53,094 bases of DNA. It comes from Pelagibacterales bacterium SAG-MED31. Lineage in GTDB: Bacteria; Pseudomonadota; Alphaproteobacteria; HIMB59; GCA-002718135. Position 1 is the first letter of the stretch. Every line of letters starts with the position of its first letter. A program made the position numbers and the translations under genes. Location of the stretch: positions 1-53,094 of the forward strand of contig JACWEB010000004.1 in assembly GCA_014653715.1 (NCBI GenBank). The letters are read 5' to 3'. Of the stretch, positions 41,233-50,987 are shown in pieces. Under the pieces are notes generated by a model, which was not told the origin of the DNA, made no database searches, and saw nothing but the letters and a program-made list of their open reading frames with translations.

Positions 41233-42324
41233 ATGGATTTTTTTTTAGATGAAAATGGATTTTTGACTTCAAATCATATTAATTTTAAAAATTTCTCAAT
41301 CCACCCTCTTTGGTTACGTGAAAGATTAAGCAGTGAAAATTATTTAGATCAAAATAATTATCAGAGATTATATGAACCGTCTTTATTGGATCCAGATATA
41401 AAATTTTTAAAATATGTAATAGAAGATAATTTTTTAAAAATTGAATTTACTGATAATTCAAAAGGAATTTTCTCAATAGAGTCTCTAATCAACGCATTGT
41501 ATTCAAATGATATAATTCCTGAAAAAAAACCATGGAAAAATGATTTCAATACTTTACCAATATATGACTTTAGATCTCTAAATGATGACAAATATTTTTC
41601 TAAATTACTCTCTAATTTTCAAGAGTTAGGTTTTGTAATAGTTAATAATACATCAACCGAAGAAGGTACTGTTATTAAATTTGCAGAAATGTTTGGTCCA
41701 ATTAGAACTACAAATTTTGGTAAACATTTTGATGTAGTGTCAAAGCCCAAAGCAAATGATTTAGCTTATACAAGTCTTGGCATTAAAGCACACACTGATA
41801 ATCCATATAGAAAGCCTATGCCCGGTATTCAAATATTACATTGTATATCTAATGAGGCAAAAGGAGGAGATTCGTCTTTAGTTGATGGTTTTGCTGTTGC
41901 TGAATATTTAAAAGTAAATGAACCAGAAATGTATGAAGTTTTAACCACTACAAATGTCTTATTTAAATTTGTTGATAAGGATATTATTTTAGAGAACTAT
42001 GGTAAATTAATTGAATTAGACCATAATAACAAATATCTACAGAGTAGATTTAGTGGAAGATTAGATTACGTACCTTATGCAGAGCCACTGCATTTAGAAA
42101 AATTTTATGCAGCACGAAAAAAACTCTACCATTTATATGAGTCTGAGGAATTTGAATTAAATTTTCGTCTTGATAGCGGTATGTTAATGATGTTTGATAA
42201 CATGAGAGTTCTTCATGGGAGAACTGAATATAATGTTAATACAGGCTTTAGACATTTACAAGGTTGTTACATTGATCATGATTCAACTGAAGGCAAGCTA
42301 AGAAGATTAAAATCAAGTTTATAA
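41233..42324 (+). CDS. Fe(II)/2-oxoglutarate dioxygenase, gamma-butyrobetaine-hydroxylase-like
   Basis: A 363-aa TauD/BBOX-family oxygenase. The iron triad is His187 and Asp189 (AHTDNPYR) with His328 (VLHGRTEY). The 2-oxoglutarate Arg lies in FRHLQGCYID. An N-terminal domain of the butyrobetaine/trimethyllysine hydroxylase type is visible from HPLWLRERLSSENYLD, but it lacks the Cys cluster that binds zinc in the animal enzymes. The usual reaction of this group is hydroxylation of gamma-butyrobetaine to carnitine. A related trimethylammonium, phosphonate or sulfonate substrate is possible. Confidence 0.82.
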   Translation: MDFFLDENGFLTSNHINFKNFSIHPLWLRERLSSENYLDQNNYQRLYEPSLLDPDIKFLKYVIEDNFLKIEFTDNSKGIFSIESLINALYSNDIIPEKKPWKNDFNTLPIYDFRSLNDDKYFSKLLSNFQELGFVIVNNTSTEEGTVIKFAEMFGPIRTTNFGKHFDVVSKPKANDLAYTSLGIKAHTDNPYRKPMPGIQILHCISNEAKGGDSSLVDGFAVAEYLKVNEPEMYEVLTTTNVLFKFVDKDIILENYGKLIELDHNNKYLQSRFSGRLDYVPYAEPLHLEKFYAARKKLYHLYESEEFELNFRLDSGMLMMFDNMRVLHGRTEYNVNTGFRHLQGCYIDHDSTEGKLRRLKSSL

Positions 42325-42337
42325 CCTTATAGTTGTT

Positions 42338-43510
42338 TTATTTAATTACTGGGATTTCCCTAGGTGTTCTTTTTGTTATTAGTTCAGCGCCATCTTTATG
42401 AATTATGATATTTTCTTCATGAACTATCATTTTTCCTTCTTCATATTCTATTCCAGGTTCAATTGTTAACACCATATTTTCTTTTATTACAGTTTTATCT
42501 TCAGGGCGATGGGAGGGTGGTTCTGTTAGTTGCAAACCAAGACCATGGCCTAGTCTTCCGACATTATTTCCTAGTGCACCACCTTCCTCTAAAATACTAT
42601 TCATTGAATTAAATACATCAAAAGTCGAGTTCCCTGGTATTGCTGTTTTAATTCCTACTTCAGTTGCTTGCCATAAAATCTCATGCACTTTTTCGATATC
42701 ACTGTTTGCAGATCCAAAAGCAAAATTTCTATTAAAGTCACAAAAATATCCATCAAAAGTTGAACCAGTATCTATAAAAAGAATGTCACCGTTGTTTAAT
42801 ATACGATCAGATGGCCCACATACTATTTGGGAGACACCACCTAGTCCAGATATGCCAGGCATAAATGGCACATTATCAGCGCCTCTTTTTAGTATATCAA
42901 TTTTCAATTTATTTACTGCGTCTCTCTCAGAATTTCCAATTGATAATTTTGATGGAAGATCGTTATAAGCATCACTTGCAATTGAGCATATAAATTTAAT
43001 ACGTTCAATTTCAGCATCTGTTTTTATCATTCGCATATCCCAAATGGCATCAGAACCATCAATTATATTTGTGATGGTAATATCCTGTAATTTAAAAAGA
43101 TCTCTAATAGGCATTCTGATTGTCATTTCTTTGCCAAATTCAGCACCAATTTGACCATGATTTTTAGGTAAATCATCAAGAGTTGACTTTGCTAATAAAA
43201 TCCCCTCATCTTCTTGCCTTGGAGAAGGCCAGGATTTAATTTCATCTAACCAAGTTTTTTTAAACTCAGATTCTCCAATTTCTGGAACAATTGCAATAGG
43301 TTTACCTGATGCTGGCACAACTAGAAACCAGGACCTTGTAGGACTCTCCCAAAATTGAGAGTTATATCCAGTAAAATAACGAATATTCTGAGGTGTAGTT
43401 AATAGAATACCATCTAATTTATAACTCTTCATAATTTTTTGAGCTCTTAGTAAGCGCTGTTCAAACTCTTGTTCTAAAAAGCCTCTTTCAGGAGTAATTT
43501 TATTATTCAT
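42338..43510 (-). CDS. M24-family metallopeptidase / creatinase-fold hydrolase
   Basis: A 390-aa pita-bread-fold enzyme. It has a creatinase N-terminal domain (~15-165) and a catalytic M24 domain with the five metal ligands: Asp in DTGSTFDGYFCDFNR (two), His in GHGLGLQLTEPPSH, Glu in IEPGIEYEEGK and Glu in HEENIIIH. Members include Xaa-Pro peptidases, ectoine hydrolase and creatinase. Next to an aldehyde dehydrogenase and an oxygenase, an amide or amidino-compound hydrolase is as likely as a peptidase. It is 3 nt downstream of the aldehyde dehydrogenase gene and convergent with the oxygenase. Confidence 0.82.
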   Translation of the reverse strand: MNNKITPERGFLEQEFEQRLLRAQKIMKSYKLDGILLTTPQNIRYFTGYNSQFWESPTRSWFLVVPASGKPIAIVPEIGESEFKKTWLDEIKSWPSPRQEDEGILLAKSTLDDLPKNHGQIGAEFGKEMTIRMPIRDLFKLQDITITNIIDGSDAIWDMRMIKTDAEIERIKFICSIASDAYNDLPSKLSIGNSERDAVNKLKIDILKRGADNVPFMPGISGLGGVSQIVCGPSDRILNNGDILFIDTGSTFDGYFCDFNRNFAFGSANSDIEKVHEILWQATEVGIKTAIPGNSTFDVFNSMNSILEEGGALGNNVGRLGHGLGLQLTEPPSHRPEDKTVIKENMVLTIEPGIEYEEGKMIVHEENIIIHKDGAELITKRTPREIPVIK

Positions 43511-43513
43511 ATT

Positions 43514-44986
43514 TTAACGAATATTAAATGGATCACTTAGTGGTTCAGTTGAAGTGCTAATCCAAGTTGTTTTGATATTAGAATAATCTTTCATTACTTC
43601 TAAACCTGACTCTCTTCCATAGCCACTATTTTTAAAACCACCAAAAGGAGCAACTGGTGAAATTAATCTGTAGGTATTAACAAATACAATTCCTGCTTGA
43701 ACAGCTTTTGATACTCTCATTGCTATACCATTATTTTCAGTAAATATTCCAGCTGCTAATCCAAAAGTGTTGTCATTCATTAATTTAATAACCTGATCTT
43801 CATTTTTAAATTTCATGACAGATAGTACAGGTCCAAACAATTCATTTTCTGCAGCAGGTAAATTATGATTATCACATTCAATAATTGTGGGTTCAAAATA
43901 GTATCCATTTTTAAAATCACTAGCCCTATTGCCTCCTGTAATTATTTTCCCACCTTGCTTTTTTGTTTGTTTAATTTTTTCTTCAATATTTGTTAATTGA
44001 TTATATGTTGCAAGTGGGCCTAATTGAGTAGTAGTTGATAATGGATCACCAATTTTAATAGCTTCAGTTCTATTTTTTAATTCTTCTAAGTAGTCTTGAT
44101 AAATATCTTCTTGTAAATATAGTCGCGAACCAGCAATGCAACTTTGACCACTAGCTCCAAAAATACTCGCCATTATACCATTAATAGCATTATCTTTTCT
44201 TGCATCTTTAAATACAACAACTGGGCTTTTTCCTCCAAGCTCAAGGGATAATTGTGATAAATTTTCTGCAGAATTTTTAACGATATGTTTTGCAGTGTGC
44301 ACACCACCAGTAAATGCAATTTTATTTATTTTGGGATGAGAGGTAAGAATTCTGCTACAAGTATCTGCATAACCAGTAATGATATTTACAACACCTTTAG
44401 GCAATCCTATTTTATCAATTATTTTTGCAAATTCTAATAATGGAGTTGGGGCAATTTCTGATGCTTTAATTATAATTGTATTACCCATTGCTAACGCTGG
44501 AGCAAGTTTAACAGCAGTAAGAAACATTTGTGAATTCCAGGGAATGATTGCTGCAACTATACCAAGCGGGACTCTACTAGTAAAAACATGCATATCTTCT
44601 TTATCTATTGGCAGAGTTGATCCTTCTATTTTATCTACTAATCCAGCATAATAGTAATAGTATTCTGCTATATAGTTTGCTTGAAATTTAGTTTCTTTAA
44701 ATAATTTTCCTGTATTTTTTGTTTCAATTGTTCCTAGTAATTCCGCTTTCTCTTTAATTTGATCACCAATTGACCTTAAGTATTGGCCACGTTTGTAAGG
44801 TAAAACTTTTGACCATTCTCCATTAAACGCATTATATGCTGACTCAACAGCTAAGTTGACTTCAAATTCTTCTGCTGCCGTAATTTCAGCAAACTCTTTT
44901 TCAGTGGATGGATCGATAGTTTTAAAAGAGTTCTCTGATTTTGATTCTACAAATTCTCCATTAATATAATTTTTAAATTTTTGCAT
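43514..44986 (-). CDS. NAD(P)-dependent aldehyde dehydrogenase
   Basis: A 490-aa ALDH-superfamily enzyme with all catalytic residues: Asn151 (PWNSQ), Glu249 (LELGGKSP) and Cys283 (GQSCIAGSRLYL). NAD contacts are in FTGGVHTAKHIV. It has the length and pattern of general class 1/2 and betaine-aldehyde-like enzymes. The protein begins with the usual YINGEFVES strand. Its start overlaps the galactokinase stop by one base (TAATG), so it is translated with it. The aldehyde is unknown; amino-aldehyde, sugar aldehyde or succinic semialdehyde are possible. Confidence 0.88.
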   Translation of the reverse strand: MQKFKNYINGEFVESKSENSFKTIDPSTEKEFAEITAAEEFEVNLAVESAYNAFNGEWSKVLPYKRGQYLRSIGDQIKEKAELLGTIETKNTGKLFKETKFQANYIAEYYYYYAGLVDKIEGSTLPIDKEDMHVFTSRVPLGIVAAIIPWNSQMFLTAVKLAPALAMGNTIIIKASEIAPTPLLEFAKIIDKIGLPKGVVNIITGYADTCSRILTSHPKINKIAFTGGVHTAKHIVKNSAENLSQLSLELGGKSPVVVFKDARKDNAINGIMASIFGASGQSCIAGSRLYLQEDIYQDYLEELKNRTEAIKIGDPLSTTTQLGPLATYNQLTNIEEKIKQTKKQGGKIITGGNRASDFKNGYYFEPTIIECDNHNLPAAENELFGPVLSVMKFKNEDQVIKLMNDNTFGLAAGIFTENNGIAMRVSKAVQAGIVFVNTYRLISPVAPFGGFKNSGYGRESGLEVMKDYSNIKTTWISTSTEPLSDPFNIR

Positions 44987-46053
44987 TAAACCTCAAATAT
45001 AATTTTATCATCATAAAATTTACTCATATTTATTTTCCAATTTTGATAATTATTAGAGTGAATTAGTGAAACAGTAAATCCTCCAAAACCTCCTCCTGTT
45101 AGTCTTGCACCTTCTGCTCCAGACGATATTGATCTCTCAATGATAAGATCGACATCTTTTGTTGATGCTTCAAAATCTTCTGCGTATGATAGGTGACTTT
45201 CATTCATTAGTTTTCCAAATAATTTTATATCTGTATTTAATATACTTTGTTTAGCTTTGAGCACTCTATCATTTTCTGTAATTACATGTCTTGCTCTTTT
45301 TAAGATTAATTCATCATTTATTTTGTTTTTATAAAATTGATTAGGCTTGACTGAACCAAGGTATTCTACTCCAAGATATTGTTCAGCTTTTTTAAGTTGA
45401 TTATATCTTTCATTGTAGGCACTGTCTCTTAGATTCCTTTGAACTGCAGAGTCTACTAAGCAAAAAACCCAGTTTCTTGGTAGATCAATCAAATCATATT
45501 TTAAAGTTAAACAATCTAAAAAAAAAGCTTTTCTCGTAATACCGATTGAAGAGACCATTTGATCCATTATTCCTCCAGAAACACCAATATAATTTCGTTC
45601 AACTTTTTGCGCTAAAATTGCAATATGTTTTTTTGAATATTGTGATTTAAAAAAATTATTTAATGTTTTTAATATAGCTACACATAGGGCAGATGATGAT
45701 GAAATACCTCTACCCATTGGAATAGTTGATGATATAAAAATGTTTAAGTATGTATTTGGTATATATTTATTTTCATCATAAAATACAAATAGGCATCCTT
45801 TTACATAATCTATCCAATCAATATTTTTTGATTTAATAAAATCTGTAAAGTTTTTTTGCTCATTAAAGTTTTCAGAATAAACTTGATATATCTTTTTATT
45901 ATTTTGTGAAATTTGAATAGTAGTTTTAAAATTTAATAAAGATGGAAAAACATAACCACCAGTATAATCGGTATGTTCACCTATCAAATTTACTCTAGCA
46001 TGGGCGCTGTTAACAACTGAAGAATCTTCTTGAAATATATCTTCAAAACTCAT
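44986..46053 (-). CDS. galK: Galactokinase-family sugar kinase
   Basis: A 355-aa GHMP kinase. The galactokinase signature is RVNLIGEHTDYTGGYV near the N-terminus, with the GHMP ATP loop PMGRGISSSSAL and the C-terminal motif GGGFGGFTVSLI. It phosphorylates galactose at C1, or N-acetylgalactosamine in GalNAc kinases of the same family. It faces a GH20 hexosaminidase gene across a 28-nt gap (divergent) and is coupled to an aldehyde dehydrogenase. No galT, galE or galM is in the window, so the next step is not visible. Confidence 0.88.
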   Translation of the reverse strand: MSFEDIFQEDSSVVNSAHARVNLIGEHTDYTGGYVFPSLLNFKTTIQISQNNKKIYQVYSENFNEQKNFTDFIKSKNIDWIDYVKGCLFVFYDENKYIPNTYLNIFISSTIPMGRGISSSSALCVAILKTLNNFFKSQYSKKHIAILAQKVERNYIGVSGGIMDQMVSSIGITRKAFFLDCLTLKYDLIDLPRNWVFCLVDSAVQRNLRDSAYNERYNQLKKAEQYLGVEYLGSVKPNQFYKNKINDELILKRARHVITENDRVLKAKQSILNTDIKLFGKLMNESHLSYAEDFEASTKDVDLIIERSISSGAEGARLTGGGFGGFTVSLIHSNNYQNWKINMSKFYDDKIIFEV

Positions 46054-46081
46054 GATAAACTAAATATATAAATTATTGATA

Positions 46082-47944
46082 ATGGAAATACACTTAATTT
46101 TTACTAAAAATAATAAATTAAAACTATTTATTTTAAATAACCAATTTCAACATCGTGATTTTAAAATTTGTTTTTCTTTAGTTTATTCAATTCAGAGTAT
46201 TGAGGGAGGGGCTATTTTAAAAAAGATTGGCAGATATTATGAAATTCATTCTCATAAAAATGAAATAATTTTTTCATTACAAGAGCCTAGAATAGGCACT
46301 TATAATCTTTCTTGTGGTCCTGAGGGATTATTTATTTTAGATATGAATGATCAACAAATAGAGTGTAAAATTAATCCACTCAAATTTGAATATCCAATTT
46401 CACAAAAAGTATACTCTAATGATTATGAGATAAAATTTAATCCAATTATTCCTCTACCAAGAAAATTAAAATTAGAAAAAGAAACTATTCAAATTAAAAA
46501 TTTAGATTTTAAAATACCTATAAGTGAAAATGAATTTTTTGAAAATTTTAATAATATTTTAAAAACTTCAAATATTAATTTTAATTCTTCCAAAGGACAT
46601 TTAATAATATTTGAAAAACACAACTTTCAATCTGAAACGTACAAAATCTTGATTGATAAAAGTTCAGTAACAATTCATTACTCAGACTATGGAGGAAAAT
46701 TTTATGCAATAATAACACTTATTCAATTAGTTAACTTTTATAAAACCAATTTGCCTCTTGGATACATTCAAGACTCTCCGGTTTTAAATTGGAGAGGTAT
46801 GCATCTTGATTGTGCAAGGCAATTTTATTCTATTGAAGAAATAAAAAGACTCTTAGACTATATGAGTTATTTTAAACTTAATCGATTTCATTGGCATTTA
46901 ACAGATAATGAAGCTTGGAGAATTGAATTAAATCAATATCCAAACCTAACAAAAGTAGGTGCATTTCGAGGGTACAATGAAAAAATCCCTCCTTTTTATG
47001 GCACTGGTTACAAAAAAAGTGGCGGATATTACACTCGAAGTGAAGTTAAGGATTTAATTAATTACGCTAAAAGACGTAATATAGAAATTATGCCAGAGAT
47101 TGATTTACCTGCACATTCGTGGACCTTGCTCCAGATTATGCCTGAGTTACGTGACTTAACTTCTAATATTTCAGCGGAGGATGTGGGTAATTACCCAGAT
47201 AACACCATTAATCCCGCACTTGATGAAACTAATACTTTTTTAAAAAATATATTAGAGGAATTAAGTGAGATTTTTTCATTTAATACAATTCACGTAGGCG
47301 TTGATGAAAGACCTAAAGAGTCTTGGGAAGGTTCTCCAAAAGTAATTAAATATATGAAAGAAAATAACATCTCATCTTTTGATGAATTACAAGATGATTA
47401 TATGAATAAAATAATTTCTATTATTAAAAATAAACAAAAATTGACAGCGGCTTGGAACGAAGCAGCTCTTCCACCTCATAACGATATAGGATCTTCTGGT
47501 AGCGCAGGTAAAGTTGATAAATCCTGTATTATATTCGCTTGGGAACATCCACAGGTTGGAATAATGTCTGCAAAAAATGGATTTAAAACAGTCCTTTGCC
47601 CAGGTCAGAAAACCTACTTCGATATGGCACACAATAACTCTACTTTTGAAAGAGGTATTTGTTGGGCTTCTACTATAGAAGTAAAAGAAGTTTTTGAATG
47701 GCAGCCATTGAAAGAATATGAACTTAAAGAAATTGAAAATGTATTAGGAATACAAGGCCAGCTTTGGTCTGAAACGATAACAGATAAAGATTATTTTGAT
47801 GAAATGATTAACCCTCGTCTTGCAGCACTTGCTGAAATTGCTTGGTCCTCAAAAGCACAAAGACCTTGGAGTGAATTTAGATCATCTCTAATTCATAATG
47901 TAGATTTTTTATCAAAATTGGGGTGGAAGTTTCATAATTTTTAG
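46082..47944 (+). CDS. GH20 beta-N-acetylhexosaminidase
   Basis: A ~620-aa glycoside hydrolase. The track start at 46076 is TTG; the ATG at 46082 is preferred. The N-terminal GH20b-type region (~125-230) ends in DYGGKFYAIITLIQL, before the TIM barrel (NWRGMHLDCARQFYSIEEI, FHWHLTDNEAWRIELNQYP). The catalytic pair is Asp408-Glu409 in HVGVDERP, where many homologues have GGDE; Asp polarises the 2-acetamido group and Glu is the acid. There is no obvious signal peptide, so it probably acts in the cytoplasm on imported chito- or GalNAc-oligosaccharides. It is divergent from galK and 30 nt upstream of a Gfo/Idh oxidoreductase. Confidence 0.9.
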   Translation: MEIHLIFTKNNKLKLFILNNQFQHRDFKICFSLVYSIQSIEGGAILKKIGRYYEIHSHKNEIIFSLQEPRIGTYNLSCGPEGLFILDMNDQQIECKINPLKFEYPISQKVYSNDYEIKFNPIIPLPRKLKLEKETIQIKNLDFKIPISENEFFENFNNILKTSNINFNSSKGHLIIFEKHNFQSETYKILIDKSSVTIHYSDYGGKFYAIITLIQLVNFYKTNLPLGYIQDSPVLNWRGMHLDCARQFYSIEEIKRLLDYMSYFKLNRFHWHLTDNEAWRIELNQYPNLTKVGAFRGYNEKIPPFYGTGYKKSGGYYTRSEVKDLINYAKRRNIEIMPEIDLPAHSWTLLQIMPELRDLTSNISAEDVGNYPDNTINPALDETNTFLKNILEELSEIFSFNTIHVGVDERPKESWEGSPKVIKYMKENNISSFDELQDDYMNKIISIIKNKQKLTAAWNEAALPPHNDIGSSGSAGKVDKSCIIFAWEHPQVGIMSAKNGFKTVLCPGQKTYFDMAHNNSTFERGICWASTIEVKEVFEWQPLKEYELKEIENVLGIQGQLWSETITDKDYFDEMINPRLAALAEIAWSSKAQRPWSEFRSSLIHNVDFLSKLGWKFHNF

Positions 47945-47974
47945 TGTTAAGTTTTTAAAAATAAGAGGATTGAG

Positions 47975-49123
47975 ATGAAAATTGGTGCTGTAGGTTTGGG
48001 AAATAGAATTGCACACGTTTATCACGAATTATCACAAATAAATAAAGAAGCAAAATTAGTAGCTTATGTAGATCCTTTACCAATCGGTAAAGAATATGCT
48101 GAAAAAAATAATTTTTTTCCAACAAAGCAATATGCCTCTTTAAAGGAAATGCTAAAAAATGAATCTTTAGATTTATTAATGATAGGTTCACCAAACCATC
48201 TTCATTTAGATCATATTAAGGTAGGATTAAATGCAGGAGTAAGAATCTTTGCTGAAAAACCAATAGTTGTTAATGAAAATCAATCATATGAACTTGTACA
48301 ACTTCTAGCTGAGTTTGGTGAGGATCAAGTTTTAGTTGGTTTGGTATTAAGATATTCCAAACATGCAAGATCTTTAAGAGAGTTAATTAATAAGAATGTT
48401 CTAGGAAACATAGTGTCTGTAGAAGCTTCAGAGCATATTATGCCATGGCACGGTGGATTTTTTATGCGAAATTGGCGCCGTAAAGAAGAGTTTTCTGGAG
48501 GTTTTATGCTAGAAAAGTGCTGCCATGATATTGATTTTTATAATATGATTGTTGGATGCAGACCGCTTCGAGTTGCAAGTTTTGGAGGAAGACATTCATT
48601 CATACCTTCAAACCAACCAATTTATAACCTTGACGAATTTTCAAGATACAATTTACATGGATGGGAAACAAAAGATAAAGTTTTTGATAGTGATGCTGAC
48701 ATTGTTGACCACCAAGTTGCAATTTTAGAATATGAAAATGGTGCAACATTAGCATTTCATACGAATATGAGAGTTCCTGATGAATTTAGACGTTTTGCCG
48801 TTATTGGCACTAATGGTATGGTTGAAGGTGATTTTGTAAGAGGCTATCTTAAAGCTCATGATCAAGAAAATAATCTTGTTCTAGATGAAGATTATGGAGC
48901 TGCTTTTGGAGCATCAAAAGGACACTATGGAGCAGATAACCTAATGTTAAAAGACATTAATCAACACTTAACAAATTTAGAAAAAATAAATTTACCTGTT
49001 GGTGTAAAAGATTGTATTGAGGCTGGTATTATTGCTATGAAAATAGATGAGTCTCGTAAAACTGGAAAAATAGTTGATTTAACTAATACTTGGCAAAAAC
49101 TAGATCTAAATATGAAAAACTAA
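47975..49123 (+). CDS. Gfo/Idh/MocA-family sugar oxidoreductase
   Basis: A 382-aa NAD(P)-dependent oxidoreductase. The N-terminal Rossmann fold starts KIGAVGLGNRIAHVY. The EKP motif (FAEKPIVV) carries the catalytic-site Lys, and the C-terminal alpha/beta domain contains GGFMLEKCCHDIDFYN with a His-Asp pair typical of the family. Substrates are sugars, inositols or amino-sugar derivatives. It follows the hexosaminidase in the same direction with a GAGG ribosome site and precedes the convergent sugar ABC operon. This suggests a joint carbohydrate pathway. Confidence 0.87.
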   Translation: MKIGAVGLGNRIAHVYHELSQINKEAKLVAYVDPLPIGKEYAEKNNFFPTKQYASLKEMLKNESLDLLMIGSPNHLHLDHIKVGLNAGVRIFAEKPIVVNENQSYELVQLLAEFGEDQVLVGLVLRYSKHARSLRELINKNVLGNIVSVEASEHIMPWHGGFFMRNWRRKEEFSGGFMLEKCCHDIDFYNMIVGCRPLRVASFGGRHSFIPSNQPIYNLDEFSRYNLHGWETKDKVFDSDADIVDHQVAILEYENGATLAFHTNMRVPDEFRRFAVIGTNGMVEGDFVRGYLKAHDQENNLVLDEDYGAAFGASKGHYGADNLMLKDINQHLTNLEKINLPVGVKDCIEAGIIAMKIDESRKTGKIVDLTNTWQKLDLNMKN

Positions 49124-49170
49124 ACATTAATAATAAATTTAAAACTCTAGATCCTTCTATATTTTTTAGG

Positions 49171-50010
49171 TTAGTCTTTAACTGCTCCAGCAGTAAGTCC
49201 TGCTACAAGATACTTTTGCAAAAATAAAAATACAAACATAACAGGCAAAACACCTACCAAAGCTGCAGCCATCATTTCATTCCAGGTCACGGTCTGATAG
49301 CCGATGAATTCATATAATCCAGCAGGCAGTGGTTGGTATTCGCGAGTCTGATTGAATGTTATAGCGAATAGGAATTGTTGAGCATATGCACCTATAAATA
49401 CGGCCACGCCTACAACAATCAAACCAGGGGTGGAAAGCGGAAGTATGATGCGACCTAGCATATAGAGACGGCCGGCACCATCAACAAACGCAGCTTCTTC
49501 CAATTCCCGTGGAATTTTTTCAAAATAGGGTTTTAAAAGCCAAATGCCAGTTGGAATTAAAAATGCTACTCCAGGAATAATCATCGCCCAATAGGTATTT
49601 AGTAGTCCTAATATTCTGAGCACACGGTAGAGTGGAATCAATAAAACTGCTCCTGTAAACATATTAACACCAAGAAACATTGAAAGTGTTACATTTTTAA
49701 GAGGAAAATCTAATCGCGCAAATGCATAAGCTGCAGGAATAATTAAAATCATTGTTATTAAGGTAACCATCGATGATATGTAAATTGAATTCCATATATA
49801 TCGTCCAAGCAATGGAACGGTTTCCCACATTTTATGATATGCTTCAAAACTAAAATCATCAGACCAGAATTGATACGGAGCACGAAAAAGATGATCTAAT
49901 GGCCTTAAGGATGTCATAAACATTTCAAAGAATGGCAAAAGAATAAAAGTCAAAAAAATTGCTATACCTGAGTAGATTAATACAAGTTGAACTTTGGAAT
50001 ACTTATCCAT
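49171..50010 (-). CDS. Sugar ABC transporter permease, MalG-like
   Basis: The track begins at a TTG (50031). The ATG at 50010 preceded by AGAGAGAG is more likely and leaves 4 nt after the upstream permease. The protein is about 279 aa with six membrane helices. The EAA motif that contacts the ATPase is visible: EEAAFVDGAGRLYMLGRIILPLSTPG. It is a CUT1-family oligosaccharide permease paired with the MalF-like protein. No ATPase gene follows, so a shared MalK/UgpC-type ATPase must be encoded elsewhere. Confidence 0.88.
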   Translation of the reverse strand: MDKYSKVQLVLIYSGIAIFLTFILLPFFEMFMTSLRPLDHLFRAPYQFWSDDFSFEAYHKMWETVPLLGRYIWNSIYISSMVTLITMILIIPAAYAFARLDFPLKNVTLSMFLGVNMFTGAVLLIPLYRVLRILGLLNTYWAMIIPGVAFLIPTGIWLLKPYFEKIPRELEEAAFVDGAGRLYMLGRIILPLSTPGLIVVGVAVFIGAYAQQFLFAITFNQTREYQPLPAGLYEFIGYQTVTWNEMMAAALVGVLPVMFVFLFLQKYLVAGLTAGAVKD

Positions 50011-50014
50011 AAAC

Positions 50015-50905
50015 TTATTCTCTCTCTTCAAATTTGTTTAATTTTTTTATCAAAGAATAATAAAAAAAAGAAAATATTCCAAGCAATGCAACGATGATTA
50101 CAGCTCTGGCTGCACCTTCACCAAATTTCCAATTACCTATGGCAGTTTTGTAAGTATCAACAATTAATGTTGTTGTTGCACCACGTGGGCCACCTTCGGT
50201 TAAAATCCAAATAATTTCAAAGCTATTAAAAGTCCAGATCATTGAGAGTAAAGACATAGTTACAATAACAGGCATAATTTGTGGAATAGTAATTCTTCTA
50301 AACCTATGCCAGCGTCCAGCACCGTCTACCCAAGCTGCTTCATAAAGATCACGACTAACTCCTTGCATTGCTGCGAGGAAAAAAATAGTAACCATTGGCG
50401 TACCTACCCATACATCTGTAACAATTGCTGAATAAAAAGCAGGTGTTTTGTAAGCTAAAAAACCAAATGGACCATCGATCAAACCAATTCGTTGAGCTAT
50501 ACCTGATAAGAGTCCAAAATGACTATTGTAAAGCCATAGCCAACCAATACATCCAATGGCAATTGGAATCACCCAAGGTGGCATAACTAATACTCTAAAA
50601 AGAGCCCGTCCTGGTACGGCAGCGTTTAAAAGCGTTGCTCCAGCTAAGCCCAATAAAATTTTTAAACCAACTGATAAAAACATCCAAAAAAAAGTTCGAG
50701 TGATGACGCGATGAAATTTCTTTTTTTCAAGAAGTTCTTGATAGTTTTCAAAGCCGACGTAACTCTCCCCACCAAGTCGTGCATCAGTGAGTGATAATCG
50801 AAAAGTTTCGATCAAGGGCCATGCAACAATTACAAGAATAAAAATCAGTGATGGAGCAAGTAGAAAGTAAGGATAGAAATCTAATTTACTCTTTTTTACA
50901 ATCAT
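50015..50905 (-). CDS. Sugar ABC transporter permease, MalF-like
   Basis: A 296-aa inner-membrane permease of the CUT1 family with six helices. The EAA motif is YEAAWVDGAGRWHRFRRITIPQIMP. The N-terminal region starts with a short basic segment (MIVKKSKLDFYPYFLLAPS) as in UgpA/LacF relatives. It partners the MalG-like protein 4 nt downstream and the binding protein upstream. A GC-rich hairpin in the gap after the binding-protein gene probably lowers its expression relative to the binding protein. Confidence 0.88.
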   Translation of the reverse strand: MIVKKSKLDFYPYFLLAPSLIFILVIVAWPLIETFRLSLTDARLGGESYVGFENYQELLEKKKFHRVITRTFFWMFLSVGLKILLGLAGATLLNAAVPGRALFRVLVMPPWVIPIAIGCIGWLWLYNSHFGLLSGIAQRIGLIDGPFGFLAYKTPAFYSAIVTDVWVGTPMVTIFFLAAMQGVSRDLYEAAWVDGAGRWHRFRRITIPQIMPVIVTMSLLSMIWTFNSFEIIWILTEGGPRGATTTLIVDTYKTAIGNWKFGEGAARAVIIVALLGIFSFFYYSLIKKLNKFEERE

Positions 50906-50947
50906 TTTGTATATTTTTTATAATACTGTATGAACGAAATAATAGTC

Positions 50948-50972
50948 CAGGGCGGAGTAGATTACCGCCCTG
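50948..50972 (-). terminator. GC-rich hairpin between sugar-binding-protein and permease genes
   Basis: CAGGGCGG-(9 nt)-CCGCCCTG is a perfect 8-bp GC-rich stem in otherwise AT-rich DNA, 15 nt after the binding-protein stop. There is no U-run, so it is more likely a 3' mRNA stabiliser or partial stop that raises binding-protein yield, as in many ABC operons. Confidence 0.7.
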
Positions 50973-50987
50973 AGTAAAATTTAAATT

